64,000 nucleotides of DNA from Corynebacterium suicordis DSM 45110. Lineage in GTDB: Bacteria; Actinomycetota; Actinomycetes; Mycobacteriales; Mycobacteriaceae. The translations under genes and the position numbers were made by a program. Positions 41,725 through 53,551 of the stretch are shown here, piece by piece. Location: contig NZ_JADKMY010000001.1 in assembly GCF_015351405.1 (NCBI RefSeq), forward strand, positions 1,320,511-1,384,510, in the 5' to 3' direction. Under the pieces are notes generated by a model, which was not told the origin of the DNA, searched no databases, and saw nothing but the letters and a program-made list of their open reading frames with translations. Within the stretch, counting starts at the first letter, position 1, and each line of letters begins with the position of its first letter.

Positions 41725-42540
41725 TTAGTTCCAGTTTGCAGCCGCAACCACAGCTGGGTCCACATCCACACCGGTCCATGCCACGGTCATCTCTTCCAGC
41801 GCCTCGGCCTGCTCAATTCCGATCGCGCGCGCCTTGTAGAGCTCCAGCAACGCGAGGAACCGGCCAATCACCGTCATGGACAGCTCACAATCCGCGGTCA
41901 GCGCGTGGAAACTGATCCATTGGTCAGCCCCGGCGATCTTCAACGTGGAAAGGATATGCCCGGCCTGCTCCGGTACGGACACCGCCACGGTGTGGATATG
42001 CCCCGTGTCCACGTCGGTGGGACGCGGGCGAAACACCGCCGCGGCCATCTGCGCGAAGCTCTCCGGAGTATGCCCCAGCTTCACCGGCGGCAGAAGATTC
42101 GAATGCTGTTCTTCCAGCGAGAGCTGCACGGGGAATCGCCGCGCGGCGTCGCGCTGCCACTGCGCGAAGATATCCGCCACGCCCTTGTATGTTTTGTACT
42201 GCAGGAGCTTCGCAAACAGCAGGTCGCGTGATTCCAGCAGCGCCAGGTCTTCTTCGTCCTCCACCTCGCCTCGCGGCACCAGGCGGGCGGTTTTCAGGTC
42301 CAGGAGGGTCGACGCCACCACGAGGAACTCAGTCACCTCATCCAGATCCTCTGCGGAGTTAGATAGCCCGCGTGTGTACGCGATGAATTCATCCGTCACG
42401 GTGGCCAAGGCAATCTCCGTGATATCCATTTTTCGGGAATGGATGAGCTGCAGCAGCAGATCAAAGGGGCCATCGAAATTAGCCAGAGCTACCCGGAATC
42501 CGGGGAGTTCTGGCTGCTCGACGTGTTGGCTGGTGGTCAT
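41725..42540 (-). CDS. scpA: Segregation and condensation protein A
   Basis: About 271 residues. The kleisin N-terminal pattern VALANFDGPFDLLLQLIHSRKMDITEIALATVTDEFIAYT, the middle EFLVVASTLLDLKTARLVP, and the C-terminal winged helix (SFHALTADCELSMTVIGRFLALLELYKARAIGIEQAEALEEMTVAW) identify ScpA, which bridges the SMC heads. A longer frame overlaps parA; the ATG at 42540 lies 10 bp after the parA stop and has only a weak Shine-Dalgarno, suggesting coupling. Operon with parA and scpB. Confidence 0.93.
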   Translation of the reverse strand: MTTSQHVEQPELPGFRVALANFDGPFDLLLQLIHSRKMDITEIALATVTDEFIAYTRGLSNSAEDLDEVTEFLVVASTLLDLKTARLVPRGEVEDEEDLALLESRDLLFAKLLQYKTYKGVADIFAQWQRDAARRFPVQLSLEEQHSNLLPPVKLGHTPESFAQMAAAVFRPRPTDVDTGHIHTVAVSVPEQAGHILSTLKIAGADQWISFHALTADCELSMTVIGRFLALLELYKARAIGIEQAEALEEMTVAWTGVDVDPAVVAAANWN

Positions 42541-42550
42541 GGATGGAGGC

Positions 42551-43432
42551 TTATGGCAGCTTGGCCACGCGCTCGATGACTTCCTTGGCCAGGTTTCGGT
42601 ACTGCTCTGCTCCCTGGGAGGTCGGCGCCCAGGAATTAATGGGCTCACCTGCCACGGAGGTTTCGGGGAAGCGCACGGTTCGGGTGATCACTGATTCAAA
42701 GACTTTGTCGCCGAACGCATCCACCAGACGATCCATGACCTCACGGGCGTGCAGGGTGCGGCGATCAAACATGGTCACCAAGATGCCCAGAGTTTCCAGC
42801 CGGAAGTTGAGACGATCGCGCACCTTCTCCACCGTGTCCATGAGCAGAGCCAGGCCACGCAGGGAGAAGTATTCGGATTCCACCGGGATGATCACGGAGT
42901 CAGAGCAGCTCAGCGCGTTGACAGCCAGCAACCCAAGGGAAGGCTGGCAATCGATGATGATGATGTCATAATCCTTCATCACCGGACGCAGCGCGCGGGC
43001 CAAGGCCTGTTCACGTCCCACTTCGTTCACCAATTGAATCTCAGCTGCGGAGAGGTCAATATTGGCGGGCACCACATCCAGGTTGGTCACCGAGGTGGTG
43101 TGCAGAGCATCGAAGATGGTGTTGCGGCTATCCACCAAGAGGTCATAGATGGTGACATCAAGATCATCGTGGTTGATTCCCAAACCTGCGGAAAGCGCAC
43201 CTTGTGGATCCAGATCCACCAGCAGCACCTTGCGGCCGTATTCGGCCAGAGATGCGCCCAAGTTGATGGAGGAAGTGGTCTTACCCACTCCGCCCTTCTG
43301 ATTACACATGGAGATGATGGTGGCCGGGCCGTGGGACTCCAAGGGCTGGGGATCCGGAAGTTCACGCCATGGTCGGCCGGTGAGTCCCATTTGCTGCTCA
43401 GGCTTTGAGAACAGCGCATCTGATCCAGGCAC
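42551..43432 (-). CDS. ParA-family ATPase (PldP-like)
   Basis: About 293 residues. Deviant Walker A motif CNQKGGVGKTTSSINLGASLAEYG, switch DLDPQGALSAGLG and IIIDCQPSLGLLAVNAL identify a ParA/Soj ATPase. It is not beside a parB gene but upstream of scpA, as is the ParA-like division protein PldP of C. glutamicum, which affects septum placement. The N-terminal ~38 residues precede the ATPase core. Two starts are possible: TTG 43438 or GTG 43432; AAGGGG at 7-nt spacing favours GTG. Confidence 0.85.
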   Translation of the reverse strand: MPGSDALFSKPEQQMGLTGRPWRELPDPQPLESHGPATIISMCNQKGGVGKTTSSINLGASLAEYGRKVLLVDLDPQGALSAGLGINHDDLDVTIYDLLVDSRNTIFDALHTTSVTNLDVVPANIDLSAAEIQLVNEVGREQALARALRPVMKDYDIIIIDCQPSLGLLAVNALSCSDSVIIPVESEYFSLRGLALLMDTVEKVRDRLNFRLETLGILVTMFDRRTLHAREVMDRLVDAFGDKVFESVITRTVRFPETSVAGEPINSWAPTSQGAEQYRNLAKEVIERVAKLP

Positions 43433-43593
43433 CGTCAAGCCCCTTCCCTTGATTATTCGCGCATATCACTGGATAGTTTCCAGTTCCAGCACATCGCACC
43501 CGTTTGCAGCTTGATGTGCCGATAAATTACATGCTCCAGATTAGCAGGGTGTGTACCGAGGAAACACACAACCAGAATCTTGTCCGCCAGCTC

Positions 43594-44551
43594 TCAGGTT
43601 CGTGGGTGGCTGGTAGCCCAGATTTCCCGCAGGTGTTGCGGAGAGACCTTGGTGTAGATCTGCGTGGTGGCCACGCTCGCATGGCCCAGCAACTCTTGCA
43701 CAACACGCACGTCAGCCCCGCCTTCCAACAAGTGGGTGGCAAAGCTGTGACGCAACGTGTGGGGCGAAACATGACCCAAACCGGCCCGCTCGGCGGCTTC
43801 GGAAACCACCTTGAATCCGCTCTGCCGACCCATCCGGTTACCCGAGCGGTTAAGGAACAAGGCTGGACTCCCCTTCTTGTTCAGCGTTTCCCGCCCGCGC
43901 ACGCGGTACTGATCCACGGCTTCCAAGGCTGGATCACCCAGCGGGACTATCCGCTCTTTCCCGCCCTTGCCTCGCACCTTCACCCAGCGATTCTTGGCGT
44001 CCAGATCATCGATATCTAGATCAAGAAGCTCGGTGATTCGCGCTCCCGTGGAATACAGCATCTCCACCAAGGCCCTATCGCGCAGATTCAAGGGAGTTGC
44101 CGCTTCGGCGTTGGGGCAGGCGTCGATAAGGCGAATGACCTCGTCCACGGACATGGCCTTGGGGATGCTATCTGCCTGTGCCGGGACGGGGACGCTCGCG
44201 GAGACATCCGCGGAAAGTTCGCGCTCCTGCACGCCGAATGAGTGCAGGCCGCGCACGCTGGCCAGGATGCGCGCCGTGGAGCTTGCAGCCAGGCCGATGT
44301 CATTGCGCAGCTGGAGCAGGAAGTCCTCGATGTCACCGGTACGGACATCCGCGAGGGGCTTGTTGCCCAGCCATCCAAGGTATTTGTCCACGTCGCGGCT
44401 GTAATTACTCAGCGTGTGCGGCGAGAGGTCCCGCTCCGTGCGCAGGTGACGGATCCACCGCTGAGCCAGCCGCTGATTGTCAGGATTGACTTCGATCGGG
44501 CGCGCTTTCGCAGAGGCCACCTCAGCTGGGTTCATCTCAGCAGGGCGTTCG

Positions 44552-44559
<8 letters not shown>
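43594..44559 (-). CDS. xerD: Tyrosine recombinase XerD
   Basis: 321 residues. N-terminal SAM-like core-binding domain (RWIRHLRTERDLSPHTLSNYSRDVDKYLGWL) and catalytic domain with the Arg-Lys-His-Arg-His-Tyr set: STGARITELLDL, VRGKGGKERIVPLG, SPHTLRHSFATHLLEGGADVRVVQELLGHASVATTQIYT. With XerC it resolves chromosome dimers at dif. The start is TTG at 44559, overlapping the Nudix stop by 8 bp (TTGGCTAG), with GAAG upstream; ATG at 44535 is an alternative. The conserved pyrG-nudix-xerD neighbourhood argues for the housekeeping recombinase, not an element integrase. Confidence 0.93.
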
Positions 44560-46896
<2,337 letters not shown>

Positions 46897-46934
46897 TCAA
46901 TAGCGAGGCCAAAAGTGCCGGTTTCCAGCACAAA

Positions 46935-46965
46935 TAAAAAAGCCCCGCAGGTGTGTACCTACGGG
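46935..46965 (-). terminator. Rho-independent terminator after steB
   Basis: On the minus strand CCCGTAGGT-ACAC-ACCTGCGGG (one G-U pair) is followed by GCTTTTTTATT. It ends the steA-steB transcript 57 bp after the steB stop. Confidence 0.8.
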
Positions 46966-47021
46966 ACCTCAGCCTAACACAGGCCTAGGACGCTCTTTTA
47001 TTCCTCAGCTGTTCCGCTGCG

Positions 47022-47927
47022 CTATCCAACAGTCGCGGAGCCAGCGTTGTCCGCAGCACCGTAGTGTCCGGCTTCGCCTTCGCTTTGCTGCTTGAGCGCG
47101 CGCACCACGGTGATGCGCCCAGCCTCGGTGTTCACGTTGTCCACGGTGGACACCTTGCCTGCGTAATCGCCGTTATCGCGCAGGGTGCCAATTGCACCTT
47201 CTGCCTCAGCGGATGCTTGTGTGTCCGCCAGCACTGCGCCCTTGAAGTTTTCATCCAGACCCATAGAGAAATCGGCCAGGAATCCGCCCTGGTACCCTTC
47301 CGAGTTTTCGCCGCCGATAACCAGCGCCAGATCCGCTGCGCCGGCAGGCTCACCCTCGAAGGAGATGAATCCGCCCTGCTCCAAGGCTCCTAGAGCCAGG
47401 CCGCGGTCAGAATCGGAGGCTTCCTTCTCCGTGTTCAAGGCGGCGCTCAGCAGCTCACCCGCGTGCATTCCCGGGTTGAGGTTTTCCTCGTTCAGCTTGG
47501 CACCTGCTGGGAGGGAATTGGCGGCGATGGATTTCAGGTCATCGCCATTGTTCTGATCCAGCATCTTTTCGGAAAGCTTGATCACTCCGGATACGCTCGC
47601 GCCCGCATCCTGCACCAGTTCGCGGGTGGAGTTCACGGTGTCAGAGTTGGCGTCGGGTGCTACAAAAAGCACCACGGACTGGCCTTGTAGTTCTTCTTTA
47701 ACGACGTCGCCCGCCACATCAGAAAGCACATCATTAGATGCAGCGACGTCCTTTTCCGCAGCCTCACGTGCGGACTTTTCCTGATCCAACTGCTCCTGGA
47801 TCTTTGCGCTGCCTCCTCCGGCACCGCCTTCGACATTCGGCGCGAGGGCGTAGAAGCCCACGGCCGTGCCCAGTGCCACGCCCAGGCCTAAGCCTGCGAT
47901 GACCTTTCCAGCTGTTCCCTTAGCCAT
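47022..47927 (-). CDS. steB: SteB, MctB/copper-transporter-family (DUF3186) membrane protein
   Basis: 301 residues with one N-terminal membrane helix (AGKVIAGLGLGVALGTAVGFYALAP), a short coiled-coil (KIQEQLDQEKSAREAAEKDVAA) and an extracytoplasmic domain (QSVVLFVAPDANSDTVNSTRELVQDAGASVSGVIKLSEKML). The family includes mycobacterial MctB (copper efflux/outer membrane-associated). In C. glutamicum SteB with SteA promotes daughter-cell separation and works with the peptidoglycan hydrolase RipA. The C-terminal ~35 residues are Gly/Ala-rich. It follows steA by 7 bp. Confidence 0.9.
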   Translation of the reverse strand: MAKGTAGKVIAGLGLGVALGTAVGFYALAPNVEGGAGGGSAKIQEQLDQEKSAREAAEKDVAASNDVLSDVAGDVVKEELQGQSVVLFVAPDANSDTVNSTRELVQDAGASVSGVIKLSEKMLDQNNGDDLKSIAANSLPAGAKLNEENLNPGMHAGELLSAALNTEKEASDSDRGLALGALEQGGFISFEGEPAGAADLALVIGGENSEGYQGGFLADFSMGLDENFKGAVLADTQASAEAEGAIGTLRDNGDYAGKVSTVDNVNTEAGRITVVRALKQQSEGEAGHYGAADNAGSATVG

Positions 47928-47934
47928 GTCTCCC

Positions 47935-49116
47935 CTAGTTCTTGAACAGGTCTTGGACGCTCAACGCGAAGTTGTTCCAAGAATTGATGAGGTTATCGGT
48001 GAAGCCGGCGTCGCCGCTCATGCCCACGATCACGATGATGGCGGCGATGGCCACGAGGATTCCCAGGAGTGCCCAGAGCCAGCCGAAGCTGGACTTGGAG
48101 ACACGGTAGAGCTCAGACATCGCGGTGGAATCCACCAGCCGTGGGCCTACACGCAGTCGGGAGAGCAATGCGGAAGAGGTGTTCTCACCTGCAGCTTCAT
48201 TGAAGAGGGTATCCACGTCCATTGGCTCGCCGAGGTGAACCACCATGGACGCACCGTGGTAGTGCGCAATGAGCAGCGCCAGGTCCGTGGGGTTGTTAGA
48301 GGCGGCAGGGAAGGTCATTGCACCCACGCCAAGATCCTGAATGCGGTCCAGACCACGAGCGTGTCCGTCCGGCTCAGCAGGGAGCACCACTACCGCGCCG
48401 GAACGCAGGCCCTCGGAGGAGATCACTTCTGGATCGCCCACGATGATATTTGGCTTGTGGCCTGCAGCGATCAGGTCATCGGCCACTGCATCCACGGCGA
48501 TAACTACTGGGTCATACTCGCGAATGAAGTAGCGCAGATCCTTCAGCTTGTCGCGCAGGCGGTGGTCCTGGGAGACCACCAGCACCTTGCGGTCATCCAT
48601 GTCCACGTCCACATCGGGAATGCCCAGGCCATCGATCAACAGCGGGGCCTCGCTGCGGACGAACTCAGACATGTTGCCGGAGAGCGCTTCCACGTGATCG
48701 CCCAACTCTTCACGCGCTTCATCGAAACGTGCTGATGCGGTTTCGCTATCGAGAATCTCACCGCCGCCGACAGAACGGTCACCGTAGTAGAGCTTCGCAT
48801 CTTCGATGCGGCCCTTCTTGCCGTTCTTCACCTTCTTGGCCAGGTCCAGGCCGGCGTTTTCCACCAGCAGGGTGCCACGATCCAGCAGCATCTGGGGGCC
48901 GAAGTTGGGAACCTTGCCGGTGGTGAATTGCTGCAGGTTAACCACGGCAGCCACCTTGGAATCGATGAGCCGCTGCGCGTAGGCGCGGGACATATCTGGC
49001 GCGTCGACGATAGCGATATCGCCTTCATGCAGCTTGGCCTTGTTGAATCCCTTGGGGCCGGTGAGATCGCGCGTGACACCGTGGATGCCGGGCAAGTCGG
49101 TACGGGAGAAGATCAT
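47935..49116 (-). CDS. steA: SteA, putative cytokinetic ring/septation membrane protein
   Basis: 393 residues. A large soluble N-terminal part (HEGDIAIVDAPDMSRAYAQRLIDSKVAAVVNLQQFTTGKVPNFGPQMLLDRGTLLVENAG; DPVVIAVDAVADDLIAAGHKPNIIVGDPEVIS) with a thiamine-pyrophosphokinase-like fold is followed by one C-terminal membrane helix (FGWLWALLGILVAIAAIIVIVGMSG) and a short outer tail. In C. glutamicum SteA localises to the septum with SteB. Normally recN lies immediately upstream; here a two-gene insert separates them. Confidence 0.9.
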   Translation of the reverse strand: MIFSRTDLPGIHGVTRDLTGPKGFNKAKLHEGDIAIVDAPDMSRAYAQRLIDSKVAAVVNLQQFTTGKVPNFGPQMLLDRGTLLVENAGLDLAKKVKNGKKGRIEDAKLYYGDRSVGGGEILDSETASARFDEAREELGDHVEALSGNMSEFVRSEAPLLIDGLGIPDVDVDMDDRKVLVVSQDHRLRDKLKDLRYFIREYDPVVIAVDAVADDLIAAGHKPNIIVGDPEVISSEGLRSGAVVVLPAEPDGHARGLDRIQDLGVGAMTFPAASNNPTDLALLIAHYHGASMVVHLGEPMDVDTLFNEAAGENTSSALLSRLRVGPRLVDSTAMSELYRVSKSSFGWLWALLGILVAIAAIIVIVGMSGDAGFTDNLINSWNNFALSVQDLFKN

Positions 49117-49168
49117 GTCACCATTTTGATACGCCTGTGACTGTTGTTGCGGAAGGCGCGCCGGTTAT

Positions 49169-50857
49169 CTAGCGAATCACTTTATTAACAGTGCGCTTTT
49201 TCTGCCCCATGAACTGCCGTTTGAAGTATTCATTGACCTCCGGCGCCCATTTCCTCTTGCCGAAGATTCCCGCTGCGGCCTTCAGGTTGCGAGAAGTCAC
49301 CGAGCCGGCCCCCTTTGCGGCGGCCTTTCCGTTATTGGCTCCCATTCCGCCCATGCCCAGCATTCCCCCACGATTATTCGAACCACCAGCGGTTGTCTGC
49401 CCTGATTTACCCGCCGAAAGCGCATTCTTGCTCTGATTCCCACCTACTGAATCTGTTCCATGTGGCGGTGTTGAGAGCGCATTCATTCGGCCGTTCATTG
49501 GCGTGCTGCTGGTATTGCCGAGCCGCCCTCCAGGCAATTGAGGAACAACCGGCCCATTGAGGCCGCCTCGCTGCATCATCGTGGCACCATAATTCGCATT
49601 TGCGACGCCACCCCTCACCGACTGAGCAGAATGAGCCTGGGTCAACCCACTCATTCCGGTGTTAGTTGCCCCATGGCCGACCATGCCGCTTGGGCGAACC
49701 ACTGCACTGTTGTTCATAGCCCCTGCATGCCCGGTGGTGCCTGCCCGGTTTGAATTGAGGGGTTGAGGTGAGACGGGAGAAGCGGCTGGCTGGGCGAATT
49801 GCGGTGCTGCATTGGCAGCTGAAGCTGGCGCTACTGTTCCGCTTGGTTGTGGGGCGGCATTCGCTGCAGCTTGAGCTTGCCCACCTAGACCATTAGCCGA
49901 AGCGGTAGAAACTGTAGCGTTACCGCCTTGAGGTGTGTGAACTGAGGAAATGCCCGAGCTTTGAGAGGTCGTTGCACTGTCTAATGCGCCGCCTCCCATG
50001 TGGCCAACGACCGGAGTGCCAAGGTTGGCGACGGGTGGGCGGAGCAATTCCAATGACGGTTGCAACTGGGTTGAGGCAAAGGTTGCAACTGCACTTTGCT
50101 CGGCTGCGATTCTCGCCGCTTGATCAGGAATAGCTGCGGTGGATGCTTGAATCGCCCGGAGAGCGTTCAAATTCGCCAATCTCACCGCTGGGAACTCCAT
50201 CATGGATTGCCCCATGATGACCGCATTGGCACCCACGACATTGCCGGTCTTCACAACATCGCCAATAGCGGTTCGGGCCATATCGAAGGAGTATCCCTCC
50301 GCCGAAGCAGCCATGGCTGATGATGCGGCCTGCAAAGCAGTCATTGACTCGACTAGTTTCTTGCCAGCATTCATCCAGTTTTGAGCCGATTGGATTGGCG
50401 CCCCATCGTTGCCTTCAAACATGGCGATTAGCGCTAACAGTGGAGTGGTCGCTTCAACAGCAGTAACCGGCTGCGTGTAAATCAGGTTGCTAATGGGTTT
50501 GAAGTCTCTTTCCGGGTTCCGCATTCTCACCATCTTTTGATCGAATTCAATGGTGGAGTTCATCTGATCAAATGACCCGGAAGACAATTGATCCTGCAGT
50601 TCAAACGCGGTGATGTGAGAGTCGAACATCTCTTGGAGCCACTTAATGTCACTCTTCAATGACCGGATAACATTCGTCATTGCTCCCGGCTGGCCAGAAA
50701 AGTACGTTTGATGTTGAGCAAATGATGCTGACAGTGATGGGGAGTTGGTGAATTTCGCAGACCTATTGGAAAGTTTAGCGACTGTGCTAACTGCCAACTC
50801 TGCTAATTCAAGATGATTTTTAACGCTATTTATTCCTGCCAAATCAAATTTGATCAT
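49169..50857 (-). CDS. PPE/WXG-like protein with low-complexity Gly/Ala/Asn/Ser-rich C-terminal half
   Basis: 562 residues; RBS GGGGAG before the ATG. Residues ~1-270 are helical (GAMTNVIRSLKSDIKWLQEMFDSHITAFELQDQL is a WxxM-turn-type hairpin; ALQAASSAMAASAEGYSF and QASTAAIPDQAARIAAEQSAVATFASTQL follow), like the helical heads of type VII secretion substrates. Residues ~280-510 are low complexity (Ala, Gly, Asn, Ser, Pro; several AAPQ, SGM and GNxG repeats) and the last ~40 are basic (GIFGKRKWAPEVNEYFKRQFMGQKKRTVNKVIR). No signal peptide. A type VII-associated role is inference. Codon use is lower GC than in recN and steA; the gene overlaps the lipoprotein gene by 14 bp. Confidence 0.65.
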   Translation of the reverse strand: MIKFDLAGINSVKNHLELAELAVSTVAKLSNRSAKFTNSPSLSASFAQHQTYFSGQPGAMTNVIRSLKSDIKWLQEMFDSHITAFELQDQLSSGSFDQMNSTIEFDQKMVRMRNPERDFKPISNLIYTQPVTAVEATTPLLALIAMFEGNDGAPIQSAQNWMNAGKKLVESMTALQAASSAMAASAEGYSFDMARTAIGDVVKTGNVVGANAVIMGQSMMEFPAVRLANLNALRAIQASTAAIPDQAARIAAEQSAVATFASTQLQPSLELLRPPVANLGTPVVGHMGGGALDSATTSQSSGISSVHTPQGGNATVSTASANGLGGQAQAAANAAPQPSGTVAPASAANAAPQFAQPAASPVSPQPLNSNRAGTTGHAGAMNNSAVVRPSGMVGHGATNTGMSGLTQAHSAQSVRGGVANANYGATMMQRGGLNGPVVPQLPGGRLGNTSSTPMNGRMNALSTPPHGTDSVGGNQSKNALSAGKSGQTTAGGSNNRGGMLGMGGMGANNGKAAAKGAGSVTSRNLKAAAGIFGKRKWAPEVNEYFKRQFMGQKKRTVNKVIR

Positions 50858-51617
50858 TAGATCTCCCCAGAATTCCTACGTTTTTAAGTATCCAGAATGT
50901 TAAATATGCTCGGCGGCACGCATCCTCAAACCCTTCCGACCGATACCCCATATCGCTGTAAGTCAACACAGTCGTTCGCGAACCTTCTACTCGACCAATT
51001 CCAGCGCAGCCATAATCATCAAGATCTTGCGAAAATTCACGGACTATTCGCCCACTATCTGGACCGAAATTCAATTGTGTTGGTTTTGACGACCACCCTG
51101 GCTCGGGATGAAACATGTCAAGATCGACATATGCTGAAAACGATTCTTGCTCAATTGGATGTGCCTCGAATTGGCATGTGTAAGACCCGAATTCAGAATC
51201 CGTCTGGATCTTCTTAAGTCCAATCTCCCCCATCCGAGCGATCACTTCTTCGCTACAGATATCTGGCTCCCCCACAAAGCCTTCCGACACTTCCCCCTCG
51301 GCAAGCTGTCCCAGATGCACCGGATCCCCCACGTACTTCTGGGACAGCCAAACATATCGTTCCCATGGATCTGCAGGTTCAGTCTCAAACCAAAGTCCTT
51401 CGTGGCCCCTCGGTTGCAACATTCTCCCGTCCTCTGCGATTTCCGGAGCCCCCATCTCCTCTTCGCTCACACTCTCACTACTGAGTGCATCCCCCTCTGG
51501 ACGAGCCTGGTTATCATCTGCCATCGCCCCACAGCTGGCCAACACTGTCCCCAACAGTGCGGCGATGATCCAACCTAACCCCCGTTGAACCATATGGCCA
51601 TTGGTGCGATGCCACAT
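50844..51617 (-). CDS. Putative lipoprotein (DUF3558-like)
   Basis: About 257 residues with a lipoprotein signal: basic start (MWHRTNGHMVQRG), hydrophobic LGWIIAALLGTVLASC and a lipobox ending at Cys. The mature part starts with an acidic linker and has four to six cysteines in a DUF3558-like pattern (EPDICSEEVIARMG, FGSYTCQFEAHP, DDYGCAGIG, FEDACRRAYLTFW); the family assignment is tentative. Start chosen at ATG 51617 (AGAGG ten bases upstream) over one at 51656. Translationally coupled to the PPE/WXG-like gene by a 14-bp overlap, so the two probably act together at the envelope. Confidence 0.65.
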   Translation of the reverse strand: MWHRTNGHMVQRGLGWIIAALLGTVLASCGAMADDNQARPEGDALSSESVSEEEMGAPEIAEDGRMLQPRGHEGLWFETEPADPWERYVWLSQKYVGDPVHLGQLAEGEVSEGFVGEPDICSEEVIARMGEIGLKKIQTDSEFGSYTCQFEAHPIEQESFSAYVDLDMFHPEPGWSSKPTQLNFGPDSGRIVREFSQDLDDYGCAGIGRVEGSRTTVLTYSDMGYRSEGFEDACRRAYLTFWILKNVGILGRSNDQI

Positions 51618-51876
51618 TAATTGGCAACCTCTCCCCTGCGTTCCTCTGGAAACCATTCCTTGGACTGGAGCTCCCAGTTAGAGAGCCTCTGTCCAAGAAA
51701 AATCTAAGCAGAGTCACAGGGGATTGACTAGTTGAAATTAATGTTTTTTAAGTGAAATTTAGTATGCGCACGTAGACGTGATTTTCGTAAATTAATGACA
51801 TTAGTGTTATTTCAAGCCTGCAATTATCAATAATCACATTAGTTCCCAAGAAACACATTAACTCTTTGCTCTAGGT
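51618..51876 (-). promoter_or_regulatory. AT-rich region upstream of the lipoprotein gene
   Basis: 259 bp, markedly AT-rich (for example around 51720-51860), between recN and the two-gene insert. No coding sequence is visible. It must carry the promoter for the lipoprotein/PPE-like pair; several TAAAxT-like -10 candidates occur and I cannot choose one. Composition fits foreign DNA. Confidence 0.4.
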
Positions 51877-53550
51877 TTAAAGTTTCCCGCGATATGTTTG
51901 CGCCATTTCCAGCAATTCTTCCGCATGCGCCCGTCCCGTTTCGGACTCAAGCCCGGCAAGCATGCGCGAGAGCTCTTCCACGCGCTCCTCATCGCTGAGC
52001 AGCTTCACCTCGGAAGTCACGGAGTTATCGGTGGCGTTCTTCGCTACATACGCGTGCGCATCAGCAAACGCAGCCACCTGAGGCAGGTGCGTCACCACGA
52101 TCACCTGGTTGTCCACCGCTAAGCGGGCCAGCCTGCGGCCAATCTCTACAGCCGCTTTGCCGCCCACCCCGGCGTCGACCTCATCAAAGACCATCGTGCG
52201 GCCCTTACCCGCCAGGATCACCTCCAGCGCCAGCATCACGCGGGAAAGCTCACCGCCGGACGCGCTAGAGGCCAGTGCGTTCGCGTGCCCGCCCTGCACC
52301 AGCTGGAACTCAGCTTCGTCCAGGCCCTGCGAGCCTGGCTCCACCTCAGTCAGCTCCACGCGGATCTCCGCGGACATCTGCAGTCCCTTGATTTCCTTGG
52401 TCACTGCCTTGCCGAAGTCCACTGCGGCCTTGGAACGCTCGGTGGAAAGCTTCTTTCCGACGCCCAACATCGCCTGAAGAGCAGCCTCTGTCTTAGACTT
52501 CAGCTCCTCGATGGCCTCCCCGGACACATCGATCTTGCTTAAACGTTCCCGAGCCTCATCGCGCCACGCGATCGCTCCGTCCACGTCCACCGCAAACTTC
52601 CGCAGTTCACGCAGCTCTTGCTGCCGCTGCAGCATCCCCTCCAGCTCATCGGGATCCGGTACTGCTGCCAGCGACTGTCCGACTTCCATCGCTACATCGG
52701 AGAGCAGCGTGGAAATCTCCCGCAGTCGCTCGGCCAGCTTCTTTAGTTGCTCGTCATCGCTGCGCAGGAAGTTCTCCGCCTGCGCCACCAGATCCACTGC
52801 GGTGGGCACATCAGCGTCCACCTCCCCAGCAGAGCCATCAATCACTGCCAGCGCGTCTCCCATTTGCGCGCGCAGCTCATCAGCGGCCTGGAGGCGCTGG
52901 ATCTGCATCTTCAGATCCTCATCCTCCCCCGGCTGCGGATCAATCGCGTCAATGGTCTCCAGCGCCCGCTGCAGTGTTTCGGTTTCCAGCGCCAGCTCTC
53001 GGCGTGCATCTATCCGCTTCTTCAGATCCTTGGCCAGCGCTACCCATGCAGCGCGAGCCTCGCGGTATTCCGCGCGAAGTGACCCCAAGCCCGCGTACTC
53101 ATCCACCGCCAGCAGCTGGCGCACGGGATCAATCAAACGCAACTGGTCATTCTGCCCGTGGATGGTGATCATGCCAGAGGCGAACTCACCCAACACGCCA
53201 GCGGCCACGGTCTTGCCCGCCAAGTGAGCTCGGGAGCGCCCAGCAGAAGTTACCGTGCGAGAAGCGATCACCTCTTCGTCTTCCACAAAGCCGCCCACTT
53301 CTTCGATGAGATCGGAAACTTTGGGGTGAGAGGTGGCGTCGAAAGAAAAAATGCCTTCAACCACGGCGCGGTCCGCACCGGCACGCACGCGGGAAGCATC
53401 AGCGCGGTGCCCGGAAAGCAAACGCAGAGAAGAGACCACCATGGTCTTACCGGCACCAGTTTCACCGGTAACCACGGTGAGGCCGGAATCAAACTCGGCG
53501 GTAGATTCTTCAATCACGCCCAAGTTACGAATGTGGAGTTCTTGCAGCAT
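51877..53550 (-). CDS. recN: DNA repair protein RecN
   Basis: 557 residues, an SMC-like ATPase for double-strand-break repair. Walker A VTGETGAGKTMVV near 28-40, a central coiled-coil (~150-350; ALAKDLKKRIDARRELALETETLQRAL, LKKLAERLREISTLL), signature ASGGELSRVMLALEVILAG and Walker B MVFDEVDAGVGG near 455-480. AIRKTL-type N-terminus LQELHIRNLGVIEESTAEF is typical. The stop of the NAD kinase gene precedes the start by 1 bp, so it is co-translated in the tlyA-ppnK-recN operon. Confidence 0.95.
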   Translation of the reverse strand: MLQELHIRNLGVIEESTAEFDSGLTVVTGETGAGKTMVVSSLRLLSGHRADASRVRAGADRAVVEGIFSFDATSHPKVSDLIEEVGGFVEDEEVIASRTVTSAGRSRAHLAGKTVAAGVLGEFASGMITIHGQNDQLRLIDPVRQLLAVDEYAGLGSLRAEYREARAAWVALAKDLKKRIDARRELALETETLQRALETIDAIDPQPGEDEDLKMQIQRLQAADELRAQMGDALAVIDGSAGEVDADVPTAVDLVAQAENFLRSDDEQLKKLAERLREISTLLSDVAMEVGQSLAAVPDPDELEGMLQRQQELRELRKFAVDVDGAIAWRDEARERLSKIDVSGEAIEELKSKTEAALQAMLGVGKKLSTERSKAAVDFGKAVTKEIKGLQMSAEIRVELTEVEPGSQGLDEAEFQLVQGGHANALASSASGGELSRVMLALEVILAGKGRTMVFDEVDAGVGGKAAVEIGRRLARLAVDNQVIVVTHLPQVAAFADAHAYVAKNATDNSVTSEVKLLSDEERVEELSRMLAGLESETGRAHAEELLEMAQTYRGKL

Positions 53551-53551
53551 A

